Shown: positions 35,874 to 46,682 of the stretch, piece after piece
How positions within the stretch are numbered: position 1 is the stretch's first letter
How the letters are laid out: the number at the start of each line of letters is the position of its first letter
Origin: Cyprinodon diabolis
Taxonomy: Eukaryota > Chordata > Actinopteri > Cyprinodontiformes > Cyprinodontidae
Assembly: GCA_030533445.1 (NCBI GenBank)
Contig: CM060072.1
Span: 27,838,766-27,902,765, forward strand
Length of the DNA: 64,000 nucleotides
Direction: 5' to 3'
Made by a program: the position numbers and the translations under genes
Notes under the pieces: generated by a model
What the model was told of the DNA's origin: nothing
Databases searched by the model: none
What the model saw: only the letters and a program-made list of their open reading frames with translations

Positions 35874-36450
35874 AAAGAGCAGGTATATTTTTCAGGAATT
35901 GTTGGTAATCCTGGTTAGTGTGAGGCGCGTTCCTTTGGCCAGGCGGCTCTCCGTGCTGGACTGAGCTCCCGGGAGGTGTTTCCAGCCCTGCTGCCCCGCT
36001 AAGCGTGGAGGGGAAACGAGAAGCGCCTCAGCCCCGCCCATGTCCCCTCCTCTCCTCATCACAGCATCCTTCATACAAATCCATTTTTTTATTCATTTAA
36101 CTTAAATCAAACGCAGATTGGATTCTTCTGCATTTGGTCAGTTATTTGTTTATTACTTTTTCATTTTTTGTCTACTCTTGTGCAAGATGGTTTGGCACCG
36201 TTTGGAGAGAGCAGCCACCTGTGCGCCCAGATGACCGCGCTTCTCTTCCTGCGCAATGGATGCGGAAAAGTGACCCACAGCCCAGGCTGGACTGGAACCC
36301 GCTTCTCTGAGTTGGTGCTAGATTATCAGCTGCAGAACAGGGCGGGCTGAAAAAAAAAAAAATCCCCCCCCTTTTCTTTGTCTGCATCCGGAGCGCAAAG
36401 AAATGCAATGCGGATGGAGAGAGGAGCGGAGCGGGGTGTCGAGCCACCAC
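35869..36450 (-). promoter_or_regulatory. dscaml1 5' UTR and probable promoter region
   Basis: The sequence immediately upstream of the dscaml1 start is richer in G+C than the surrounding introns, with scattered CpG, particularly at 35925-36060 and 36200-36440. It contains no convincing ORF. It must hold at least part of the 5' UTR, and probably the promoter, but no transcription start or TATA box could be identified with confidence. Confidence 0.4.
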
Positions 36451-36814
36451 AAAGCGCGGACAGTGTGCCAAACTAACCAAGGGTTACAGGGACCTCCTAA
36501 AACCCAAAAAAGTTTCTGGGCAGCTGGTTTCACCTTTACCTGCAGGGAATCAGCTCCACGTCATAAGCATTAAGGATAGAGGAAAGGATGAAATAGCTGC
36601 ATCCTCTCAGGGATATTTCAAATAATAGGGAAATACATTAGAAATTAAATTGCAAAAACAAAAACAAAACTATTTTTTAACAGGAGCCAAAGACTCAAAG
36701 TGAATATAAAACACTACAGGATGGAAAGTATGGCAATGATAAAATAAAAACATAGAAAAATAAATGGGGTAATTCTCAAATCTGAAATAAATATATAAAA
36801 TGTTCCGATCTGTT

Positions 36815-37032
36815 ATACTGGAGGTTTCTTCCTGTTAAGAGGGAGTTTTTCCTTTCCACTGTAGCTACAAGCATGCTTAGTGTGAGGGATTACGTTCAAG
36901 TCAATGAGTCAATGTAATCAACTGGTTTTCCTTAGATAGAAAACTTTTAATCAGTTTGACTGCATGATCTGGTGAACTGTAAAGAGCCTTGAGATGATAA
37001 ACGCTTTATAAATAAACTGGATTGAACTTAGT
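36815..37032 (+). mobile_element. LINE-like 3' end, copy 2 (5'-truncated)
   Basis: Only the last 210-220 bases of the family are present: GGAGGTTTCTTCCTGTTAAG, CTACAAGCATGCTTAGTGTG, then AAAGAGCCTTGAGATGATAA and a TAAATAAACTGGATTGAACT tail. Same orientation as copies 1 and 3. Confidence 0.6.
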
Positions 37033-37634
37033 TGATCATTTTGTGGCTTAAACCGCTTTTTCGGGGAATATGAAAAGACACCTGAATCATTATTCCTCGC
37101 CAGAATCTGTCCAGTGAAAGTTCAAACAAATTCATGTTGTTGCGGTGAGTTTAATGTCAGAAACAGCGAAATATAACAGAGATTAAAAGAGACCCAGTCA
37201 CACCGCCAACATGTTATTCTATTAGTTTTATTCCCTGTTCTCTCTGGGATCTTTTCTTTTTTAAAGTTCTCTCGCTCTCTGGAGCAGCTTCTACGATCCT
37301 TACTGCAGCTCGATGCTGCCATCTGCTGGTCAATCTATCAACAGACATGCAAACATTTTACAGCAGGTCAAATATGCTGTTTATTTGGTTTATCTGATTT
37401 TCTAAAACATAATTCAAATAATAAATACGCCATTAAATTTTAAAATCAACCACTAAATTATTAAAAATACAATTATAATGATGAATAAAATCAGTAAATG
37501 CCATGTTTCAATGATTAAATTCCTTAATAATGTAAAACAATTGCTTTATTTTATAAATAAAAAAAGTGAAGCAACTTTAATACAAATAAAAGTAAAAATC
37601 TATGTTTAGATGTATTTTTGGGGGGTCTCCAGTC

Positions 37635-37740
37635 TGTTAAAGTAACACTTTGAGTGTTGAAGTAACACTTTGAGAGTTCGTTTGGTCCCACACCAATTCA
37701 GAGAGGGACCAAATGAACTCTTGAGTGTTACTTTAACACT
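37635..37740. repeat. hairpin MITE-like inverted repeat
   Basis: A left arm ending GAGAGTTCGTTTGGTCCC pairs with a right arm starting GGGACCAAATGAACTC and continuing into GTGTTACTTTAACAC, with a loop of about 14 bases. The block AAGTAACACTTTGAG is duplicated in the left arm (37640 and 37660). Similar short GTGTTAAAGTAACACT elements are common in teleosts. Confidence 0.65.
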
Positions 37741-39000
37741 GCAACATTTACTGTGTACTGTTATATTTTGGGTTCACATGCAGAAATGTTTTGAAACCCC
37801 TGCAGTAATATTTTGCACAGAAAGCAAAAAAATATGTATTTCATGTTTTACATATCAGAATAAAACTAAAATCTTTACATGTAAAGATAAATACAGCAGA
37901 AGATCACAGAAAAGTTCAGATGTCAGTAATGGAAAACATGTAAACATCATACTTCCCTGTCTTTAGGAATAATCGCCTTAATGCAGATGGAGAGCAATGA
38001 GGAAAGTCCTCCAGCAGCTATGCTGAGGTGATTAATGTAACTTTTTAACTTAAATATCTGTACTTTCTATAAAGTGGTTCATTGCTCAATTCAAGGAGAG
38101 GCTCTGCCCAGCTGGAGAACAGTTAGTTTATGAAAAACACTGTTAGAGAAGGAGTGGATGAAGACATCATTTCAGATGATGTATCAGACACTGAGAAGCA
38201 GGCCCCAAATTCCCCTTTATTTACATGTGGATTTTGTTTCAAGTTATATTTCATTTTTAATGCAGCTTTGATATTATAATGTCCGAGCTCTAAAAGCACT
38301 TAGCTGCTCATACAGGACTTCTGTTCAGTTTAATCCATATTATTATTCTGTCTGAAGCTACAACCAAGACCCAAACCTGACCAAGTCAGTATTCTGTATT
38401 TTCTGCAAAAAATAGCTATTTAAGGAGAGTTTTTTAAGTTCCTTTCTATAACTTATATATTTTGTATAACTTAATTTTACTTTATTACTTGACTACAAAG
38501 TAAAATCTGTACTTTTTTTTTTAAATTAGAGACATTATAAAGTTTTCCTATACTGCCACCTGTGGGGGAAAGCAGAGCTAGAGCTTGCTCTCGTAGCTCG
38601 AACTCACATTTTAATATGATTTTTCTCCTTGGAGTTGCCATTGGTGCCTGAGTTTAGCTGGGTGCTGGTTGGGCACTTCTGCCCAACAAAATTCGCCTTG
38701 AATAAACGTTTCTATTGTCTGCTCGGATGGACCCATTCAACATGGACCTGCTTGACGAACATCGTGGGAACTTCAGACCTGAAGTAAATTGAGGCCTTAT
38801 AGATGCATCGGTGCTGAACCACTGAGGTGTAACTCACTGGACACCCAACGACCAATGGAGAGACACTGGCCTGATGGCCCAAAACAACAACCAGGTGGAG
38901 AAGAGGAGGGTGTTTGCATCCTGGAGATATCGCAGGGGTTGCTGGTTTGAAGCTTAGACTGCCCCTTGTAGTTAGATTGGCTCAGGTTATCCTGAACTGT

Positions 39001-39790
39001 CTCTATGCTGCTATAGGCTTAAAATGCTGGAGGACATAGGGACCCCTTTTCATCATTCTGCTTCATTGTATCTCTATTCTCCCATTCTGCGGTATCTGTT
39101 AGTTCAATCTCTAACATTATGCTCTCTCTGCTTTTTCTCATAGCTTCATCTGGTCAGTTCCTGTTTGGTTGTGACTCCATCTTGGATATAAATATCAGCT
39201 GTACTGCTGCCATCAACACCTTTGTTTATAGATGTTGAAGCTTTGGCTGTTTCTCAGGGCTAGTCCTGTTTCTCTCTTAGACATACTGTAGCTATGGGCT
39301 TAGCTTCTATACTGTAACTAACTAGGTGTTCTTTCTTCATCCAGCTGGCATGAAAACTGGCTCAGACCGTAACTCTTTCTTTTCCAGTCAGAGCCACCTA
39401 TAAGGCTTGTGTACCATTACCTTTTCTAAATTAGAAAGAATTTATAGATCAGTGCTTTATGTTTCTTTTGCATGTCAGCTTCTTTCTTGAACCCCAATTC
39501 TGCGTCAACAGCAGGCCGCCCAGCAGCTTTGTTCCACTGCAGGTCTCTTTCTGCTAAAATTTAGTTTTTCCTCTTTACTTTCCCTGCATCCATGCTTGGT
39601 TTGATGTACTGCTCAAGAGTCAATGACAAAATGCGAGGGAATGTCTACAGTCTCTACATGCTCATCTAGGAGAAGTGAATCCTGCCAAATGAATGACTGG
39701 ATGCAATCACCTGGTTTTCTTTAGATAGAAACCTGTTAACCAATCTACTGTAACTGCATGATCTGATTGAATTGTCTCCCTAAGGAGCCT
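39001..39790 (+). mobile_element. LINE-like 3' end, copy 3
   Basis: Begins near GCTGCTATAGGCTTAAAATG and follows copy 1 through GGACATAGGGACCCC, then diverges in places before the GATCTGATTGAATTGTCTCC block. The expected poly-motif tail is missing; a different repeat (GGCAAGGCAAGG) starts at the break. Upstream sequence from 38.6 kb may be part of the same element. Confidence 0.55.
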
Positions 39791-39900
39791 TAGGCAAGGC
39801 AAGGCAAATTTATTTGTATAGCACAATTCGGTACAAAGACAATGCAAAGTGCTTTACATGATTAAAATATAGGAAAATAAAACAGAATCAAAGCAAGTAG
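39790..39900 (+). repeat. GGCAAGG-type dispersed teleost repeat
   Basis: The stretch AGGCAAGGCAAGGCAAATTT, then TTGTATAGCACAATTC and CAAAGTGCTTTACAT, is a pattern I know from many teleost genomes as an interspersed repeat end. The class is not certain. Confidence 0.5.
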
Positions 39901-39999
39901 GAAAAATAAATAAAAAATGCATGTCATTAAGATGACATATTGTGTATTGGGGCTGTAGAAATGAGCTGCACAGTGGAGACGTTTGTAGCACTGCAGCAA

Positions 40000-40007
40000 G
40001 ATATATA

Positions 40008-40059
<52 letters not shown>

Positions 40060-40292
40060 TATATATATATATATATATTGTATATATATACAATATATAT
40101 ATATATATATATATTTGTATATATATATATATAGTATATATATATATATAGTATATATATATATAGTATATATATATAGTATATATATATAGTATATATA
40201 TATTGTATATATATATATATATCTATATATCTATATCTATATATCTATATATATATATCTATATATCTATATATATATATCTATATATCTAT
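40000..40292. repeat. compound (AT)n/(ATCT)n microsatellite
   Basis: Nearly 300 bases of TA repeats punctuated by TAGTATA, TTGTATA and CTATATAT units. Open frames seen across it are low-complexity Tyr/Ile translations, not genes. Confidence 0.95.
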
Positions 40293-40521
40293 CTCTTCTT
40301 CTTCTATATGGTAAGCTCATCTTCTTCTGCCAAAAGTTTAATGTTTAAACATTGCAAGCTGTTGCATTCAAGTGCATAGCCAGTCTAATTGACATCCCAG
40401 GTATGGAGGGAAGCTGTGCCATCAATAGCACCTATGCTCCAATATTCAGACCAGAACAACACAGATGATATTTAAATCTTTATTAGTTTAGAGCAAAGAT
40501 CTGATATGCATGGAGGAGATA

Positions 40522-41769
40522 CACTATATTGCCAAAAGTATTTGCTCACCCATCCAAATTATTGGAATCAGGTGTTCCAATCACTTCCATGGCCACAGGT
40601 GTATAAATTCAAGCACCTAGGCATGCAGACTGTTTTTACAAACATTTGTGAAAGAATGGGTCGCTCTCAGGAGCTCAGTGAATTCCAGCGTGGAACTGTG
40701 ATAGGATGCCACCTGTGCAACAAATCCAGTCGTGAAATTTCCTCGCTCCTAAATATTCCACAGTCAACTGTCAGCTGTATTATAAGAAAATGGAAGTGTT
40801 TGGGAACGACAGCAACTCAGCCACGAAGTGGTAGGCCACGTAAACTGACGGAGCGGGGTCAGCGGATGCTGAAGCGCATAGTGCGAAGAGGTCGCCAACT
40901 TTCTGCAGAGTCAATCACTACAGACCTCCAAACTTCATGTGGCCTTCAGATTAGCTCAAGAACAGTGCGCAGAGAGCTTCATGGAATGGGTTTCCATGGT
41001 CGAGCAGCTGCATCCAAGCCATACATAACCAAGTGCAATGCAAAGCGTCGGATGCGGTGGTGTAAAGCACGCCGCCACTGGACTCTAGAGCAGTGGAGAC
41101 GCGTTCTCTGGAGTGACGAATCGCGCTTCTCCATCTGGCAATCTGATGGACGGGTCTGGGTTTGGCGGTTGCCAGGAGAACGGTACTTGTCTGACTGCAT
41201 TGTGCCAAGTGTAAAGTTTGATGGAGGGGGGATTATGGTGTGGGGTTGTTTTTCAGGAGCTGGGCTTGGCCCCTTAGTTCCAGTGAAAGGAACTCTGAAT
41301 GCTTCAGCATACCAAGACATTTTGGACAATTCCATGCTCCCAACTTTGTGGGAACAGTTTGGAGCTGGCCCCTTCCTCTTCCAACATGACTGTGCACCAG
41401 TGCACAAAGCAAGGTCCATAAAGACATGGATGACAGAGTCTGGTGTGGATGAACTTGACTGGCCTGCACAGAGTGCTGACCTCAACCCGATAGAACACCT
41501 TTGGGATGAATTAGAGCGGAGACTGAGAGCCAGGCCTTCTCGTCCAACATCAGTGTGCGACCTCACAAATGCGCTTCTGGAAGAATGGTCAAAAATTCCC
41601 ATAAACACACTCCTAAACCTTGTGGACAGCCTTCCCAGAAGAGTTGAAGCTGTTCTAGCTGCAAAGGGTGGACCGACGTCATATTGAACCCTATGGATTA
41701 GGAACGGGATGTCACTTAAGCTCATATGTGAGTCAAGGCAGGTGAGCAAATACTTTTGGCAATATAGTG
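40522..41769 (+). mobile_element. intact Tc1 transposon, copy 1
   Basis: 1248 bp bounded by perfect terminal inverted repeats of about 29 bases starting CACTATATTGCCAAAAGTAT and flanked by the TA target duplication (40520-40521 and 41770-41771). It carries one intact transposase ORF. By eye the whole element is identical to the copy at 46683-47930: the transposase and every overlapping antisense reading frame agree with a constant offset of 6161. It belongs to a Tc1 family widespread in teleosts and other aquatic vertebrates. Identity, intact ends and intact ORF suggest recent, perhaps continuing, mobility. Confidence 0.95.
40656..41687 (+). CDS. Tc1 transposase, copy 1 (343 aa)
   Basis: The start is the ATG at 40656 ([10 protein letters not shown]), where Tc1 family proteins usually begin; the 50 in-frame codons upstream read through the terminal repeat and are not expected to be protein. 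A paired-type helix-turn-helix region covers residues 26-46 and about 85-110, with the AT-hook-like GRPR at 59-62 between them. The catalytic triad is D154 (WSDES), D245 (QHDCAP) and E280 (LNPIE), 34 residues apart in the second gap (DD34E). The Gly-rich box GGGIMVWG lies at 190-197. One change from the common motif is A274 in place of Pro before DLNPIE. The enzyme would bind the inverted repeats and move the element by cut-and-paste into TA sites. The 343-residue length is normal for the family. Confidence 0.95.
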   Translation: MGRSQELSEFQRGTVIGCHLCNKSSREISSLLNIPQSTVSCIIRKWKCLGTTATQPRSGRPRKLTERGQRMLKRIVRRGRQLSAESITTDLQTSCGLQISSRTVRRELHGMGFHGRAAASKPYITKCNAKRRMRWCKARRHWTLEQWRRVLWSDESRFSIWQSDGRVWVWRLPGERYLSDCIVPSVKFDGGGIMVWGCFSGAGLGPLVPVKGTLNASAYQDILDNSMLPTLWEQFGAGPFLFQHDCAPVHKARSIKTWMTESGVDELDWPAQSADLNPIEHLWDELERRLRARPSRPTSVCDLTNALLEEWSKIPINTLLNLVDSLPRRVEAVLAAKGGPTSY

Positions 41770-43402
41770 TACATTGTTCAAGTGCAAACCAGAGCATTAC
41801 AGCTGTTCAGAGATCAGCGGGAGAGTAGAAACTGAGTCCACAGGCTTTTCTGGTTCTGATCCGATTTAGGGGCTCCAGATCCAACCTGCTTGGCATCACC
41901 ACTCACAGATCCATGGGAAAAACTGCTGTACCACTTACAAAGCTGTCACAGCACATCAGTGATCCTGCTGTCATTTGCATAGTTAAAACTGGACACAGTT
42001 AAAATTGGAGAAGAGATTAGACTCTGAAATTGTTTTCTCTGTAGGGAGTTCATATTTGAAAGCCTTTATTGAAAACTGAACAGATTGATGAAATCTTACA
42101 ACATAGGTCATTAGTCTTCCTACAGGTGAAACACTATAAATAAATAGTAAAAGCAAAAAATAAAATTAAAAAAACACAGAAATTTATATCAAAGTAAGGC
42201 AATTATTGTTCAAATAAGAATAAATGAATAGATGAATAATTCTATTTCGGAGAGAACAACATAATAAAATGTAAATATAAAATGTAAATATTAAGGACAT
42301 TTGTAATTACTATATTATTTAATTCCTATGTCTGATAAATATATATTTTTTCAGCTTTTGCAGGTAATTTAGACAATTTCCCAAAGAAATAAGATGATTA
42401 AAGTTTAAAATAAGAGTATTTACATTATCTTATATAAAGAGCATCTCATTTAATTATCTTATTTTAATGGAAAAATACTGATTTCATGGCAGATCATCTT
42501 TTTTTCCTTCTCTAATAAAAGGCAAATACACTTTTTTTTAATCGATCTTCAACTACAAGATGGCTGCATTGAAGGCATGCAGAGGCTGTTTATCTGTGGC
42601 TCAGTTAAGCAGTAACCCAGACGGCTCTTCAAACACGTACAATATATAGGCTCCTTAAACATTTTCTCTATTGCTTTTAAAGTGTGCAATTCAAAAACTT
42701 AAACTAAAATTAAGTGAAAATGTCTCAAAATAACTGTATTCAGTCCTGATTTGAGCAGGTAAATAAGATGACTATGTATTTGTGACCATAAAATAAGAGA
42801 ATTAGATAAACAAGACAAAGGAATTGGTGTTTTTTTTTTTTTTTTTTTTTGGAAACATTAATCATTTTATTATCTGGATAAACGGTCTGATTCACTTGTT
42901 CAGTTAAAAAAAAATTAAATGCACTTAATTAAAATTTTTTTATAGTTCTATTTCAAATTTTGCAGTGTTTTCACTAAATGGCAACTTCTGTTTAAAACTT
43001 CTAGTAACATTTTCTTGAAATTAGATAATTTGCCCTTGATTTATGTAAGCAAGGAAATTATCTTCCAATGGAGATATTTGCACTTCATATAAGGAGAAAA
43101 AAAAGTCCTAAATTATGTCAAGAATTTAAACTTTATTTTTAGATCCATTTTTACAGAGTTTGTGCTAATCTGTGTTGACAAGGCGTCCCCGGCTGCCTGG
43201 AAACAGGCAGACCAGGTTATGTTTTTTGCACTGCCTTTCCAGTTGGTGAGGCTAAGCCAAAAGTGTCCTGTCTCTGTTTATTCTCCTTAAAGCGGAAGAT
43301 GAAAAAAACTAAATTCACAAGATTGTGTCTCACTGTTATCAATAAAGATATAACAAACATGGAAAATAAACCTAAAAGAAAATAATTGCATTGTTTTATG
43401 TT

Positions 43403-44320
43403 TTGGAAAGGGTGTCGCCATGTTGCAGTACTCCAAGCGCTGACATCACAGGGTTGGTTGATGTTTCAGCTAGCAGTTGAATACATTGGTAATACCAGCG
43501 ACACAGAACTTCAGAAACATTCAGGAACATTCAGGTTCTGCTGAAAAGATCTGGATCCAAAATGATTTCCTCCGTTCCTCATTCAGTAGCAGATATTTCC
43601 GAAGATAAAGCTATCTTTATGGATGCTTTAACTCCATGTGTGGCTTTAAATCTGAAGTGGAAGTGGCTGACATGTTGACTTGTTTTGATAAGTTCTGGTG
43701 TGAACAGTTTGCACTAAAGAGTTTTTTGCACTAAAGTGCAATGTTTAGTGCTTTAGTTTTTTTTCTGTCCCAGTTTTCCTTTGTTGATCAAACTTGTTGA
43801 TCAAACTCTGCTAAACTGGCATCAGAAATACCAGCAGATATGTCTGAATGGAGCAGACTAGTTTGTTTAAATGATTTTTAATCATGATAAATGTTTTTAT
43901 TTTTTCTGACACTGTTTTTATGCTTTTGTAAGGTGACCTTGAGTGTCCAGAAAGGCGCCTTTTTAAATAAAATGTATTATTATTATTACTAGTACTAGCA
44001 GTAGACATGCTGCTCTGTCAGGCTGTTTACCGTAATAAGTGCCATAAAACCTGACATTATCCAATGAAAAGTGTTGCTATCAAATTATCGCCAACGTGAG
44101 CTGTGTATGTTGCTCATTATTCTCAGAGTGAACGTTGCTTTGGTTCACAATTATTACTTCAAAACTGATCCGTTCAGTTCACAAAAAATAGGAACGGATT
44201 CAGTGAACGCCGTTTATGCACAACACTGATTACCAATGTATTCAACTGGAAGCTAAAGAGGGAACCAACGCCTTGCCGTCACCGCTTGGAGTACTGCAAC
44301 ATAATGTCGTCCTTGCCAAA
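43403..44320. mobile_element. DNA-transposon-like element with long inverted repeats
   Basis: Arms of about 90 bases at 43403-43493 and 44229-44320 are inverted copies. They share TGTTGCAGTACTCCAAGCG near the outside and AGTTGAATACATTGGTAAT at the inner edge. The 0.74 kb interior has no transposase ORF. It contains a LINE-like tail (GAAAGGCGCC... AAATGTATTATTATTATTAC) near 43.95 kb, so it may itself have been invaded. Family and target duplication not determined. Confidence 0.6.
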
Positions 44321-45553
44321 AAAGGTACGTTTTTTCTTTTATGCTTATATTTTTCACGTTTGTAATAGGATTATTATTAATATGAAGACACAATTGCATG
44401 AATTAAGTTAATTTGGTTCATCGTTTATTTCCACATAAAGCTGGAGAGTTCGACCTTTAACTTTTAGCTAAAACTAACAATAAATTTAAAAGTTAGAGAA
44501 AATTAATAAATAGCAAAGAGAGCTGTTGCTTGTCAAAGCTGGTGGTTATAGTAGGGACGTGGTGTCATACATGCAGCAACCGCCACAGACGGGTCCATAT
44601 GAATTGTCTTTTTTTGTGCTGTTTGTTTTTTTTGTGTCATTTTCATGAACCACGTGGAATACGGACATACACAAAGTACATCTTCCTAAAGAGCCCCAAG
44701 TACCCCATTAGAATATATTGCTTGTAGCTAGTTTTTAAAGGTCCAGGCACATTTTTTTTTGCAAAGCAGTGAAGAAACCATCAGAAAACTGCATTTTATT
44801 GTACAGTTCTGTATTTTTTTTAAATCAAGTTTTAAGGATGGGATGTAATTTAACATGCAAACTAGTTCAGTATTCTTTTAGTACTCATCCTAAAGTAAAG
44901 GTTTATTTTAAAAAAACGTTTTGGATGAGAGTATCATCTTCATTGGAAAGTTGAACTATTATTCCTTCCTCTCTGATGACTGCATCGTCCATAAACCTGC
45001 TAATATCAAATTTTAGTGTAGTTGTTGTAGGTGCATGTGCCAAAAAGCCAGGCCAGCACTTTTTTTACCTTACAGAGCTGCAGGCACAGATCTCCGTTCT
45101 GAATTAGAAATGGTTTATAAAGAGTTAGGTCATTATTTTGAAAAAACGTTATTCATCCCCATATTACATACAAAGAAATGCAGCTTCCTTCTCCTTACAA
45201 TCCAAAACTCTGCTGAGTTACTGCTAAGTTTTTTCTTTTCTTTTTTTGGCCAAATATTGTGTCAAACCCAGCAGGGTAAAATAACTGTCAGTAAAAACGT
45301 AGGCATAAAAATATAAATGTGATGCAATAATAAATAACTAAATCTGATTTGTTTTGGTTCTTTGTCAACTTGTTGATTTACCTTTTTGGTTGCTTGTTGT
45401 CAACTCATACATGCATGTCCAGTAACATCCGATGTCTTGCATGTAAGAATTCTGAACACAAATGAAAAAAGTTACAGCTTTGCCAGAAGACAAGTAGGAA
45501 TCCAAAAATGTACTAGTATGAATTTACAACCCAGGAGGAAACTGTTGTGCTTT

Positions 45554-46409
45554 GTTCAGACCGCACGCTGCAGAAGCAGCAGAAGCAGCTAGTTTACACG
45601 CAAAGTCTATGGTTGATGTGCATCAAGGCACAACAAAAGGTCTGTACGGCGTTTTGAGCAGCAGGAGCAGTGCAGCTAAAGCAGCACCTCACGAGCTAAT
45701 GAGAATCTGACGCGCATGACGTGCTTCTGAATCAGCAGCTGCTGGAGCTGGAAAAATTTTACTTTTGCTGCTCGACCAGCCACATCAACCAATCAGAGAA
45801 GATGATCCGGGAGTTGGCAGAGAGACACATACGTTGCCTCTGATGCAGAGCGCTATGATCACTCCTCTGAAACAGTTAATGCCTAAATTAACTTAAAATG
45901 TCGAAACCTGCCGGCAAAATACGTTCAATTTTATTATTCTGGTGCCTGCAGTTTGAATTACACGTGAAAAACAACTTCCAGCCACCTCGAACAGTAGCGG
46001 AAAACCACTAAGAGGCAACTGGGCCAGAGGCTGCTGTTGAACGGGATTCCCAGTAACGGCGCACTGCTGTAGTACAGGGGTCTGAGTGGCTCCAATAGTG
46101 AAATAATATTTAAAGGCAGGATCATAATCTTGATGAACTGACTGCACAGATGAATTTTTCAGGTGGACTTTCTTACTTAAAAACATTTTAAAACTACTTT
46201 TTACCCACTGATAGCAGCAAATATAGCTGCCATTGTTACAGGCAAAGAAAGGATAGGGTAGCTCTGCCCAGCTAGCATCAGCCCCACTTTTCGACCGCGC
46301 TGCTAGAGCAGCAAAGATGCTTCAGCCGCGCATCAGAACTAAACTTGTACAAGCATTAAAAAATGAAGCAGCATGCGTTTTTGCTGCTTCTGCTGCTTAT
46401 GGTCTGAAC
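45554..46409. mobile_element. inverted-repeat element rich in AGCAGC, possibly PIF/Harbinger MITE
   Basis: The left end reads GTTCAGACCGCACGCTGCAG then AAGCAGCAGAAGCAGC; the right end, reverse complemented, reads GTTCAGACCATAAGCAGCAG. About 30 terminal bases match with a small gap. No transposase ORF inside (856 bp). GTTCAGACC-type ends recall Harbinger-like MITEs of fish, but the target duplication is unclear. Confidence 0.55.
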
Positions 46410-46682
46410 TTAGCATCACATTCCTTACCAGTTGGTGGCCGAAATGCACCTGGAGGTTTTTCACCAACTGCCAATAAAAAAAGAAAAAGTGGATGAAAAC
46501 AGAACCGCTAACTGAATGTTTAATCTTTGCTGAGCTCAGTGTACAGCTCTGTCGCCTAGCAAACGTCAACACACAAAGAGGCAAAGAATGGATCCTGAAC
46601 TTTTCAATACTGTTTTGGGTGCTAATAACATTTGAGGGGCTTCAACAGCAGTACTGTCGTCAGATATCAGTCCCCACAGATA

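Larger units (their letters stand above)
1..36100 (-). other. dscaml1: dscaml1 locus, 5' part (exons 1-3 and introns)
   Basis: Three exons on the minus strand encode the start of DSCAML1 (Down syndrome cell adhesion molecule-like 1), a large single-pass receptor with Ig and fibronectin III repeats used in neuronal recognition, self-avoidance and synaptic layering. Introns 1 and 2 interrupt the reading frame in phase 1, the usual phase between Ig-domain exons, and exon 3 also ends in phase 1. The joined exons encode about 170 residues. Intron 1 is about 18.6 kb and intron 2 about 5.0 kb. Intron 3 extends at least from 11758 to the left edge and holds the BEL/Pao and hAT insertions. I found no exon 4 in the window, so the remaining exons lie to the left. 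The residues match DSCAML1 better than DSCAM at several places, for example the [20 protein letters not shown] stretch. Confidence 0.93.

Noticed and set aside
39854..40151. Tyr/Ile-rich open frames on both strands
   Set aside because: Translations of an (AT)n microsatellite.
40979..41797. 272-codon antisense ORF across Tc1 copy 1 (and 256 codons at 47140-47910 in copy 2)
   Set aside because: It is the complement of the transposase gene; no motif of its own, and its identity in both copies simply follows from identical DNA.
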